This document shows positions 1-6,421 of a stretch of 7,984 bases of DNA, in pieces; within the stretch, counting starts at the first letter, position 1; each line of letters starts with the position of its first letter. The stretch is taken from assembly GCA_003670425.1 (NCBI GenBank), contig QWRL01000082.1, positions 1-7,984 on the forward strand, in the 5' to 3' direction. The translations under genes were made by a program, and so were the position numbers. The DNA is from Chloroflexota bacterium. Its GTDB lineage: Bacteria; Chloroflexota; Anaerolineae; Anaerolineales; UBA11657. Below the pieces are notes generated by a model. It was given only the letters and a program-made list of their open reading frames with translations, was not told where the DNA came from and made no database searches.

Positions 1-1
1 G

Positions 2-196
2 TCCAATAAACGCATGGCACAGTACCAAAAAAAAGGGGCAGCTGTCCGCGATGGTTGGCAGTTGCGCTCAAATGCGTACCGTGTGCTGCTCACTCGCTCG
101 CGGGATGCCACAGTGGTGTTTGTTCCGCAGTTGCCAGAGCTGAACGCTACCTATGAATATCTGGTTGCAGCCGGATTTCGGCCGCTAACAATCTAA
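2..196 (+). CDS. C-terminal end of a DUF2075-type P-loop ATPase/helicase-like protein (5' truncated by window edge)
   Basis: The reading frame is open from base 2 with no stop upstream, so the ATG at 14 is probably internal and the gene begins outside the window. The visible tail contains NAYRVLLTRSRDATVVFVP followed by TYEYLVAAGFRPL. This matches the C-terminal end of DUF2075 (Schlafen-group-3-like) proteins, where YRVLLTR corresponds to the arginine-containing motif VI of superfamily 1 helicases. Such proteins are predicted ATP-dependent nucleic-acid enzymes, often found in accessory or defence regions; their exact role is not established. Local G+C (about 54 %) is clearly lower than in the genes to the right, which suggests separate ancestry. 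A run of eight A followed by four G lies at 27-38. The family call rests on about 45 residues only. Confidence 0.6.
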   Translation, partial: SNKRMAQYQKKGAAVRDGWQLRSNAYRVLLTRSRDATVVFVPQLPELNATYEYLVAAGFRPLTI

Positions 197-242
197 GTTA
201 TCGGCGCACCCGCAGCGTCTTGCTCCCGCTGGATCGCAACCA

Positions 243-806
243 ATGCCGCCCCGCACAATTTCGCACGAGCCCGCTGCCGAGCGCGCGCCTTGGCCCCCGC
301 CCACCTTCGTCGCCATCGACTTTGAAACCGCGGACTACGGGCGTGACAGTGCCTGTGCGCTGGCGCTGGTGCGCGTGGAAGCCGGCGTGATTGTGCAGCG
401 CGCCTTTCATTACATCCGCCCGCCGCGCGCGCGCATGGTCTTCACCTACCTGCACGGCATCAGCTGGGAGCAGGTGGCGGGCGCGCCCGTCTTTGCGCAG
501 CTCTGGCCGCAGCTGCAGCCGCTGCTGGCCGGCGCTGCCTTCCTGGCTGCGCACAACGCCAGCTTTGACCGCTCCGTCATGCAGGCCTGCTGCGCTGCCG
601 CCGGCCTCGAGCAGCCCGCGCATGCCTTTGCGTGCACCGTGCGCCTGGCGCGCGCCGCCTGGCAGCTGCGCCCCGCGCGCCTGCCGGATGTCTGCCGCCA
701 TCTGGGCATTCCGCTGCAGCACCACGCCGCCGCCTCTGATGCCGAAGCCTGCGCGCGCATTGTGCTGGCTGCCGCCGCTGCCGGCCAGCGCCTGCCGCAG
801 CCCTAA
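243..806 (+). CDS. DEDDh 3'-5' exonuclease, DnaQ/Pol III epsilon-like
   Basis: This 187-residue protein has all three motifs of the RNase T/DnaQ exonuclease fold. ExoI is AIDFETAD with acidic D26 and E28, ExoII is AAHNASFDRSVM with D109, and ExoIII is HHAAASDAEA with H161 and D166. The catalytic set is therefore complete and of the DEDDh type. Such enzymes remove nucleotides from 3' ends using two metal ions. A stand-alone domain of this size, without the tau/alpha-binding tail or a BRCT or GIY-YIG partner, is usually annotated as an exonuclease or Pol III epsilon-like protein of unknown in vivo role. The first 20 residues are proline/alanine-rich and lie outside the fold. ATG 243 has no clear Shine-Dalgarno sequence. 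The gene lies 46 bases after the DUF2075 gene and ends before the promoter of the next gene, so it is not part of the C1 operon. Confidence 0.88.
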   Translation: MPPRTISHEPAAERAPWPPPTFVAIDFETADYGRDSACALALVRVEAGVIVQRAFHYIRPPRARMVFTYLHGISWEQVAGAPVFAQLWPQLQPLLAGAAFLAAHNASFDRSVMQACCAAAGLEQPAHAFACTVRLARAAWQLRPARLPDVCRHLGIPLQHHAAASDAEACARIVLAAAAAGQRLPQP

Positions 807-862
807 AGCCCGCCCGCAGCGCGCTGCTGCCGCCCGCCGCAGCGCATGCCGCCGCGCGGCGT

Positions 863-891
863 TGGACACCACCGCAGCCTTATGCTATATT
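863..891 (+). promoter_or_regulatory. Sigma70-like promoter of the corrinoid/C1 operon
   Basis: TGGACA at 863-868 matches the -35 consensus at 5 of 6 positions. It is followed by exactly 17 bases and then TATATT at 886-891, which matches the -10 consensus at 5 of 6. TGC directly precedes the -10, giving an extended -10 element. The expected transcription start is near 897-899, at the edge of the palindromic operator. No other convincing promoter is seen before the RACo-like gene, so this should drive the whole cluster. Confidence 0.7.
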
Positions 892-898
892 CCTGCTG

Positions 899-914
899 AT
901 TGGTGTACACCAAT
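899..914. promoter_or_regulatory. Perfect 16-bp palindromic operator, HutC/GntR type
   Basis: ATTGGTGTACACCAAT reads identically on both strands. Its core GTGTACAC fits the GTNTANAC consensus described for HutC-subfamily GntR regulators. It begins about 8 bases downstream of the -10 box, so a bound protein would block the start of transcription. The window encodes a HutC-type regulator at 6422-7195, the obvious candidate ligand. I found no second full copy of the core by eye. The palindrome and its position are seen directly; repressor binding is inferred. Confidence 0.72.
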
Positions 915-950
915 TATCTGCCGATAAACATAGTGGATTCTCAAACTGCC

Positions 951-2981
951 ATGCCCAGCCCCGCCGCCCCCATGCTGCAGGTGGCGCTCATGCCCGCCGG
1001 CCGCCGCGGCAGCGTGGCGCGCGGCACAAACTTGCTGCAAGCCGCGCGCGCGCTCGGCGTCGAGCTTGAGTCCATTTGCGGCGGCCGCCAAACCTGCGGC
1101 AAGTGCCAGATAGTGGTGCATGAAGGCCGCGACCAAACGCACGCGCTTAGCTCCTCCGCCGCCAGCCTCTCCCCCGTAACCGATAGCGAGCGCGCCTACG
1201 CCGCCAAAAATCCGCTGCCCGGCCGCCGCCTCGCCTGCGCCTGCACCGTGCAGGCGGATGTGCTGATCCTGGTGCCGCCCGAAAGCCAGGCGCGCAAACA
1301 AATTGTGGCCAAGGCCGCCACCGAGCGCACCATCAGCGTGCTGCCCGCCGTGCGCCAGGTATATGTGGAAAGTATTGCGCCCGACATGGATGATGCGCGC
1401 GGCGATTGGGAACGCCTGCAAGTGGCGCTGGCTGCCCAATGGGGGCTTACGGGCCTGCAGCTGGATGTGCTGGCGCTGCCCACACTGCAGCCCGCGCTGC
1501 GCCAGGGCAAAGAGTGCGTTACCGTTACGCTGTGGCAGGAGCAGCAGGTGCTGCGCGTGCAGCCCGGCTACACAGAGGGCGCCTACGGCCTGGCCGTGGA
1601 TGTGGGCTCCACCACCGTGGTGGCGCACCTGTGCAACCTGCGCACCGGCGCGCTGCTTTCCACGCAAAGCGCCATGAACCCGCAGGTAAAGTACGGCGAA
1701 GACCTGATGAGCCGCGTCAGCTACAGCATGCTGGACAAGCAGGGCCTGGCGCGCATGCACAGCGCCATCATCCGCACCCTCAACCAGCTCGCAGCGGATG
1801 CCGCCGTGCAAGCCGGCATCAGCCTGCACGACATTTGCGACATGGTGCTGGTGGCCAACCCCGTCATGCATCACATTGCGCTCAACATAGACCCCGTGGA
1901 GCTGGGCGGCGCGCCCTTTGCCGTGGCGCTCAACGCCGCGCTGGACCTGAAGGCGCGCGACCTGGGGCTCAAGCTAAACCCGTGCGCGCAGCTGCACGTG
2001 CTGCCCAACATTGCCGGGCATGTGGGCGCAGACAACGTGGCCGCGCAGCTGGCCGAGGCGCCGCACCGCTCCGATGACCTGCTGCTGCTGATAGATGTGG
2101 GCACCAACGCAGAAATTGTGCTGGGCAACCGCCAGCAAGTGCTGGCCTGCTCCAGCCCCACCGGCCCCGCCTTTGAAGGCGCGCAAATTGCGCACGGCCA
2201 GCGCGCCGCGCCCGGCGCCATCGAGCGCGTGCGCATCGATCCCGTTACGCTGCAGCCTTCATACAAAGTGTGCGGCTCGGACACCTGGGTGCTGCCCGGC
2301 AGCGGCCAGCTTGTGCCGCAGGATGCGCGCGCCACCGGCATCTGCGGCAGCGGCATCATCGAAGCCGTGGCGGAGCTGTTCCTCGCCGGCGTCATCTCCA
2401 AAGACGGGCGCTTTAACAGCGCGCTGGCCGGCACGCAGCCGCGCGTGCATGCCAGCGGCCGCCAGCTGGAGTTTGTGCTGGCCGATGGCGCCGACACCAG
2501 CACCGGCAGCAACATCACCGTCACCCAAAACGATGTGCGCGCCATCCAGCTGGGCAAGGCCGCGCTCTACGCCGGCGTCAAGCTGCTCATGGAGCATCGC
2601 GGCGTCACGCAGGTGGACCGCATAGTGCTGGCCGGCGCCTTTGGCAGCTACATCAGCCCGCGCCACGCCATGATCCTCGGCCTGATCCCGGATTGCGACC
2701 TGGAAAAAGTTAGCGCCGTCGGCAACGCTGCCGGCGATGGCGCGCGCATTGCACTGCTAAACCGCGCTGCCCGCGTGGAAGCTGCGCAAATTGCGCAAAG
2801 CGTGCAGCACGTGCAAACCGCCGTTGCGCCGCGCTTTCAAGAAGAGTTCATTGGCGCCATGGCGCTGCCGCACGCCACGGATGCCTTTCCGCATCTGGCC
2901 GGCATGCTGCCGCTGGAGCCCGCTGCCGGCAGTGTGCCCGCAGAGCGCGCCACGCGCCGCCGCCGCCCGGCCGCTGCCTAG
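951..2981 (+). CDS. RACo-like reductive activator of corrinoid protein ([2Fe-2S] ferredoxin + DUF4445 ASKHA ATPase)
   Basis: This gene encodes about 676 residues, close to the usual size of RACo-type activators. The N-terminal ferredoxin domain shows C43-x5-C49-x2-C52 and a fourth cysteine at C96 (LACAC; C98 is extra), the pattern of a plant-type [2Fe-2S] cluster. The rest is an ASKHA-fold ATPase of the DUF4445 family: YGLAVDVGSTTVVAHL (phosphate 1), NPVMHHIAL, LLLLIDVGTNAEIVLGN (phosphate 2), SPTGPAFEGAQIAHG, TGICGSGIIEAVAEL and VLAGAFGSYI. Family members use ATP to drive electron transfer that reduces inactive Co(II) corrinoid back to Co(I). The neighbouring corrinoid protein is the expected client. 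The frame stays open back to TTG 900 and GTG 933. TTG 900 lies inside the operator and almost at the predicted transcript start, so ATG 951 (or GTG 933) is a better start, although its ribosome binding site is poor. A basic, arginine-rich tail ends the protein. Confidence 0.88.
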   Translation: MPSPAAPMLQVALMPAGRRGSVARGTNLLQAARALGVELESICGGRQTCGKCQIVVHEGRDQTHALSSSAASLSPVTDSERAYAAKNPLPGRRLACACTVQADVLILVPPESQARKQIVAKAATERTISVLPAVRQVYVESIAPDMDDARGDWERLQVALAAQWGLTGLQLDVLALPTLQPALRQGKECVTVTLWQEQQVLRVQPGYTEGAYGLAVDVGSTTVVAHLCNLRTGALLSTQSAMNPQVKYGEDLMSRVSYSMLDKQGLARMHSAIIRTLNQLAADAAVQAGISLHDICDMVLVANPVMHHIALNIDPVELGGAPFAVALNAALDLKARDLGLKLNPCAQLHVLPNIAGHVGADNVAAQLAEAPHRSDDLLLLIDVGTNAEIVLGNRQQVLACSSPTGPAFEGAQIAHGQRAAPGAIERVRIDPVTLQPSYKVCGSDTWVLPGSGQLVPQDARATGICGSGIIEAVAELFLAGVISKDGRFNSALAGTQPRVHASGRQLEFVLADGADTSTGSNITVTQNDVRAIQLGKAALYAGVKLLMEHRGVTQVDRIVLAGAFGSYISPRHAMILGLIPDCDLEKVSAVGNAAGDGARIALLNRAARVEAAQIAQSVQHVQTAVAPRFQEEFIGAMALPHATDAFPHLAGMLPLEPAAGSVPAERATRRRRPAAA

Positions 2982-3013
2982 GCGCCGCAAAATTTAACAA
3001 ACAACCGCAACCC

Positions 3014-3017
3014 GGAG
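3014..3017 (+). promoter_or_regulatory. Strong ribosome binding site of the corrinoid protein gene
   Basis: GGAG ends 6 bases before ATG 3024. It is the clearest Shine-Dalgarno in the operon, whose other genes mostly have weak sites. This would fit high expression of the methyl carrier relative to the enzymes, which is an inference. Confidence 0.6.
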
Positions 3018-3023
3018 AACAAC

Positions 3024-3716
3024 ATGGCTGACGAAGAACTGAACTTGGAATCGCTGGAGACGCCCGAGCTGGTGGCGCAAATGATGGAAGACCTGTACGA
3101 CGGCATGGCCGCCGAAATTGTGCAGGGCACAAACATTTTGCTGGGGCGCGGCATGAGCCCCTACGATGTGCTCACCACTGCGCTGGTGCCCGGCATGGAT
3201 GTGGTCGGCGCGGACTTCCGCGACGGCATCCTGTTTGTGCCGGAGGTGCTGATGGCCGCCAAGGCCATGAAGGCCGGCATGGCCATCCTGCGCCCGCTGC
3301 TGGCAGAAACCGGCGCCGAGCAAATCGGCTCGATGGTCATCGGCACCGTCAAAGGCGACATCCATGACATTGGCAAAAACCTGGTGGCCATGATGATGGA
3401 AGGCGCCGGCTTCAACGTCATCAACCTCGGCATCAACAACGATGCCGAAAGCTACATCAACGCCATCAAAGAGCACAAGCCCGAGCTGCTGGGCATGAGT
3501 GCGCTGCTCACCACCACCATGCCGTACATGAAGGTGGTGATCCAGGCGCTCAAAGACCAGGGCCTGCGCGATGACATCATTGTGCTGGTGGGCGGCGCGC
3601 CGCTGAACGAGGCTTTTGCCGAGGACATTGAAGCCGATGCCTACTGCCGCGATGCAGCCGTGGCGGTGGAGACCGCCAAGAAGCTCATTCAAATCCGGCG
3701 CAGCCGCGCCAAGTAG
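3024..3716 (+). CDS. Corrinoid (B12-binding) methyl carrier protein, MtbC/MttC/MtgC-like
   Basis: This 230-residue protein has the two-domain layout of methyltransferase cognate corrinoid proteins. A helical cap domain (about residues 10-95) includes ALVPGMDVVGADFRDG and FVPEVLMAAKAM. The Rossmann-like B12-binding domain follows, with GDIHDIGKN at 111-119, where H114 of the DxHxxG motif would be the lower axial cobalt ligand. The SxL motif (GMSALLTTTM) and VGGAPLNEAFAEDI supply the nucleotide-loop contacts. Such proteins accept a methyl group on Co(I) from a substrate-specific methyltransferase and hand it to tetrahydrofolate or another acceptor. Here the likely acceptor-side partner is encoded at 5521, and the activator directly upstream. 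At about 230 residues it is far shorter than MetH, so it is a free-standing carrier. The native methyl donor cannot be read from this gene. Confidence 0.93.
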   Translation: MADEELNLESLETPELVAQMMEDLYDGMAAEIVQGTNILLGRGMSPYDVLTTALVPGMDVVGADFRDGILFVPEVLMAAKAMKAGMAILRPLLAETGAEQIGSMVIGTVKGDIHDIGKNLVAMMMEGAGFNVINLGINNDAESYINAIKEHKPELLGMSALLTTTMPYMKVVIQALKDQGLRDDIIVLVGGAPLNEAFAEDIEADAYCRDAAVAVETAKKLIQIRRSRAK

Positions 3717-3725
3717 GCGCCCGCC

Positions 3726-4037
3726 ATGCCCTGCACCATCCAGATTGTTTACTGGCGCGACATCCCCTCGCAGGTGAAGGCGCGCGCCGGGCGCACGCGC
3801 GTGTCGCGCCCGCTCACCGAGCGCTTTGAGAAAGCCATCGATGCCGCCGCCATGCGCGCCGGCGCCACCGGCACGGATGAATACCTGGCCGAGTGGCGCA
3901 ACAGCGAGCCCGTGGAGCGCGCCGCCGAACCCGAAGCCGCAGCCGATACGCTGGTGGCAGAGCTGGAAGCAGCCTACACCGCGGAGCGCCTGCGCGCGCT
4001 GATTGCAGCCGCGGGGCGCGAACTGCCCGCGGAATAA
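3726..4037 (+). CDS. Small 'virulence factor' domain protein (PF13769 family)
   Basis: This gene encodes 103 residues. The first 65 or so contain IVYWRDIPSQVKAR, RFEKAIDAAAMRAG and DEYLAEW, which I recognise as the signature of the Pfam 'Virulence_fact' domain (also found at the C-terminus of staphylococcal CvfC). The remaining 40 residues are an alanine/glutamate-rich helical tail. No catalytic motif, signal peptide or membrane segment is seen, so it is probably a small cytosolic protein. The biochemical function is unknown, and the 'virulence' name is historical and probably misleading here. It lies 9 bases after the corrinoid gene and 7 bases before the metV-like gene, so it is co-transcribed with C1-transfer genes. 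This suggests an accessory role in corrinoid or folate methyl metabolism, which is inference. There is no good Shine-Dalgarno, so it may be translationally coupled. Confidence 0.75.
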   Translation: MPCTIQIVYWRDIPSQVKARAGRTRVSRPLTERFEKAIDAAAMRAGATGTDEYLAEWRNSEPVERAAEPEAAADTLVAELEAAYTAERLRALIAAAGRELPAE

Positions 4038-4044
4038 AACGCGC

Positions 4045-4503
4045 ATGCGCTTCCTGCAGAACCATCCGCAGCTGCTGGCGCAAGCCTACAACCTTACGCG
4101 CCGGGCGCTGCTGCTGGTGCGCGGCTGGCTGCAGCCCGGCGGCCGCATGCAGCGCGCCTTTGTGGCCGTCGAAGCCGTGTCCAAGGGCGCGCTCTTTGAC
4201 TGCCGCATGTGCGGCCAGTGCGTGCTGCACAGCACCGGCATGACCTGCCCGATGACCTGCCCCAAAAATTTGCGCAACGGCCCGTGCGGCGGCGTGCGCC
4301 TCAACGGCAACTGCGAAATATTGCCGGACATGCCGTGCGTCTGGGTGCTGGCCTGGGAGCGCTCCAAACTGCTGCCCGTCTACGGCAGCCAGATTTTGCA
4401 CGTGCTGCCGCCGCTGGACCGGCGCCTTGAGGGCAGCTCCGCGTGGATCAATGACTTCAGCGGCGCAGCCGACCGCGCCGCTGCCGGCTGGCAGCTGCCA
4501 TGA
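4045..4503 (+). CDS. MetV-like cysteine-rich protein (methylenetetrahydrofolate reductase C-terminal domain family)
   Basis: This 152-residue protein has a compact cysteine cluster: C53-x2-C56-x2-C59, C68, C72, C81, C90 and C98, including CRMCGQC, TCPMTCPK and GPCGG. The arrangement is typical of the MTHFR_C/MetV family (PF12225), which binds metal or Fe-S and in acetogens forms a complex with MetF. The N-terminal 45 residues are a basic, hydrophobic helical stretch without a convincing signal peptide. The gene directly precedes metF and its TGA overlaps the metF ATG (ATGA at 4500-4503), so a stoichiometric complex is likely. MetV could pass electrons between MetF and a redox partner. An in-frame TTG at 4003 lies inside the upstream gene; ATG 4045, just after that gene's stop, is preferred. 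Confidence 0.83.
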   Translation: MRFLQNHPQLLAQAYNLTRRALLLVRGWLQPGGRMQRAFVAVEAVSKGALFDCRMCGQCVLHSTGMTCPMTCPKNLRNGPCGGVRLNGNCEILPDMPCVWVLAWERSKLLPVYGSQILHVLPPLDRRLEGSSAWINDFSGAADRAAAGWQLP

Positions 4504-5516
4504 GGTCCGGCTCGCGCCTGGAGAAAGCGCTGCGCGCCGGGCGCTTTGCCGTAACCGCAGAGCTGAACCCGCCCGACAGCGCGGACCCGCAAGCCGTCTA
4601 CGATCGCGCCATTGTGCTCGCCAGCGTGTGCGATGGCATCAACGCCACGGACGCTTCCGGCGCCAACGTGCACATGTCCAGCGTGGGCGTGTGTGCGCTG
4701 CTCACGCGCGCCGGCTACGAGCCCGTGCTGCAGGTAAGCTGCCGCGACAAAAATCGCATTGCCATCCAGGGCGACCTGCTGGGCGCGGCCGCCATGGGCG
4801 TGCGCAATGTGCTCTGCCTCACCGGCGACGGCGTGGGCACCGGCGACCACCCCGAAGCCAAGCCCGTCTTTGATATTGACTCCATGCAGCTGCTGCGCAT
4901 GGCGCGCATGCTGCGCGATGAGGCGCGCTTCCTCAGCGGCCGCAAGCTGGACGCAGCGCCGCGCTTGTTTCTGGGCGCCGCCAGCAACCCCTTTGTGCCG
5001 CCGTATGACTACCGCGCGCTGCACCTGGGCAAGAAGGTGGAGGCCGGCGCAGACTTTGTGCAGACGCAGTTCTGCTTTGATGTGCCGCGCCTGCGCCAGT
5101 TCATGGCCACTGTGCGCAGCCTGGGCCTGCACCAAAAAGTTTTCATCCTTGCCGGCGTCGGCCCGCTGCGCTCGGCCAAGGCCGCCGAGTGGATGCGCAC
5201 GCATGTGCCCGGCGTCGTCATCCCGGATGAAATTATTACGCGCCTGCGCCAAGCCGCGCCCGGCAAGCAGGCAGCAGAGGGCAAGCGCCTGTGCATCGAG
5301 ATCATCCAGCAAGTGCGCGAGATTGAAGGCATCAGCGGCGTGCACGTGATGGCCTACCGCCAGGAAGAGCTGGTGGCGGAAATAATTGAAGAGGCCGGCC
5401 TGCTGCCGGCGCCCACCCGCAGCCGGCGCGCGGCTGCACCCGCTGCCGTGCGCCCGCGCACAGCCAAGCCCAAGCTCAGCCAGAGCACCAGCCAGCAACA
5501 GGAGCACCCCAACTAA
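4500..5516 (+). CDS. metF: Methylenetetrahydrofolate reductase (MetF-type)
   Basis: This 338-residue flavoprotein of the MTHFR TIM-barrel family interconverts 5,10-methylene-THF and 5-methyl-THF. Visible landmarks are TAELNPP with E21 (equivalent to the catalytic Glu of E. coli MetF, where the motif is FEFFPP), the folate/FAD loop VLCLTGDG with D110, GAASNPF, and ADFVQTQFCFD with Q188-Q190. It starts inside the metV-like gene through the ATGA overlap, a sign of translational coupling. Beside a corrinoid carrier and a methyl-THF methyltransferase it probably runs in the oxidative direction, feeding demethylation-derived methyl groups into the folate pool rather than making methyl-THF for methionine. 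The last 38 or so residues (from about 301) are a low-complexity Ala/Pro/Arg then Ser/Gln tail outside the barrel. No MetH or MetE lies nearby. Confidence 0.9.
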   Translation: MRSGSRLEKALRAGRFAVTAELNPPDSADPQAVYDRAIVLASVCDGINATDASGANVHMSSVGVCALLTRAGYEPVLQVSCRDKNRIAIQGDLLGAAAMGVRNVLCLTGDGVGTGDHPEAKPVFDIDSMQLLRMARMLRDEARFLSGRKLDAAPRLFLGAASNPFVPPYDYRALHLGKKVEAGADFVQTQFCFDVPRLRQFMATVRSLGLHQKVFILAGVGPLRSAKAAEWMRTHVPGVVIPDEIITRLRQAAPGKQAAEGKRLCIEIIQQVREIEGISGVHVMAYRQEELVAEIIEEAGLLPAPTRSRRAAAPAAVRPRTAKPKLSQSTSQQQEHPN

Positions 5517-5520
5517 CCGC

Positions 5521-6411
5521 ATGGAAACCATCGTCACCTCACCCACCAAAACTGTGCGCATCGGCGCGCAGCATCCCTTCGTCATCATCGGCGAGCGCAT
5601 CAACCCCACCGGCCGCAAGCTGCTCTCCGCCGAGCTGGCCGCCGGCAACTTTGAGCGCGTCACGCGCGACGCCATTGCACAGGTGGCCGCCGGCGCGCCC
5701 ATGCTGGATGTGAACTGCGGCGTGCCCATGACGGACGAGCCCGCACTGCTGGCGCGCGCCATCGAGCTGGTGCAGTCCGTTGTGGATGTGCCGCTGTGCA
5801 TCGACTCTTCCATTGTGCGCGCGCTGGAGCTGGGGCTGGCAGCCTACAAAGGCAAGCCGCTGGTGAACTCCGTCACCGGCGAAGAAGAGCGCCTGGAGGT
5901 TGTGCTGCCGCTGGTGGCGCGCTACAAGGCCGCCGTCATCGGCGTGGCCAATGACGAGAGCGGCATCTCTTACGATCCCGCCGTGCGCTTTGCAGTTGCC
6001 AAAAAGATTGTGGAGCGCGCCGAGAGCTACGGCATCCCGCGCGCGGATGTGCTCATCGATCCGCTGGCGATGCCGGTGGGCGCCGTCAATGATGCGGGCA
6101 TTGTGCTCTTTCAGATTGTGCGCCGCATCTCGGAAGAGCTGGGCGTCAACACCTGCTGCGGCGCCAGCAACATTTCGTTCGGGCTGCCCAACCGCCACGG
6201 CATCAACCGCGCCTTCCTCACCATGGCAGCCGCGGCCGGCATGAACTGCGCCATCACCAGTGCCACCGAGGCCAGCCTGCGCGAGGCGCTGCTGGCCGCC
6301 GATGTGATGATGGGCAAAGATGAAAACTGCACGCGCTGGCTGCGCCACAACCGCGCTGCAGATGGCTCAGGCGGCCGGCGCGAACGGCGCCGCGCGCCTG
6401 CCGCGGAGTAA
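5521..6411 (+). CDS. Methyltetrahydrofolate:corrinoid protein methyltransferase (pterin-binding TIM barrel, AcsE/MtgA-like)
   Basis: This 296-residue protein has the pterin-binding (dihydropteroate synthase-like) TIM-barrel fold. It shows VIIGERINPTGRK (residues 21-33), APMLDVNCGVP with D63 and N65, PLCIDSS (91-97), LVNSVTGEE with N116, VLIDPLAMPVG, and GASNISFGLPNRHGINR. These match methyl-THF methyltransferases such as AcsE and the methyl-THF-binding domain of MetH. DHPS itself is unlikely because the gene sits among C1-transfer genes and carries the SNxSFGLPxR signature. The predicted role is to move methyl from the corrinoid protein at 3024 to THF (MtgA-like direction), supplying MetF. 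ATG 5521 follows the metF stop by 4 bases. An open frame extends back to TTG 5386 inside metF but encodes only low-complexity sequence. The last 24 residues form an Arg/Ala/Gly-rich tail without family counterpart. Confidence 0.88.
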   Translation: METIVTSPTKTVRIGAQHPFVIIGERINPTGRKLLSAELAAGNFERVTRDAIAQVAAGAPMLDVNCGVPMTDEPALLARAIELVQSVVDVPLCIDSSIVRALELGLAAYKGKPLVNSVTGEEERLEVVLPLVARYKAAVIGVANDESGISYDPAVRFAVAKKIVERAESYGIPRADVLIDPLAMPVGAVNDAGIVLFQIVRRISEELGVNTCCGASNISFGLPNRHGINRAFLTMAAAAGMNCAITSATEASLREALLAADVMMGKDENCTRWLRHNRAADGSGGRRERRRAPAAE

Positions 6412-6421
6412 CAAAAGCGGC

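Noticed and set aside
816..860. GC palindromes GCAGCGCGCTGC (816-827) and GCCGCGCGGC (851-860) as a possible terminator for the exonuclease gene
   Set aside because: Neither is followed by a T-tract, and short GC palindromes are expected by chance at this base composition.
1406..2077. Alternative + strand frames inside the RACo-like gene
   Set aside because: They have Arg/Ala/Gly-rich translations without any recognisable motif and sit within a gene whose domains are intact in its own frame.
2188..2796. The 13-mer GCGCAAATTGCGC occurring twice (near 2189 and 2782)
   Set aside because: Both copies are in frame and encode Ala-Gln-Ile-Ala. This is explained by codon preference, and the sequence is not a perfect palindrome.
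4380..5813. A 477-codon open frame on the minus strand, and similar long minus-strand frames at 885-1874, 2994-4046 and 6254-7720
   Set aside because: They lie opposite genes with clear family motifs. Their translations are low-complexity Ala/Gly/His/Arg sequences typical of antisense frames in GC-rich coding DNA.
5521..6411. Dihydropteroate synthase (FolP) as the identity of the pterin-binding barrel protein
   Set aside because: The GERINPTGRK and SNISFGLPNR segments and the corrinoid/MetF context fit methyl-THF methyltransferases better than FolP.
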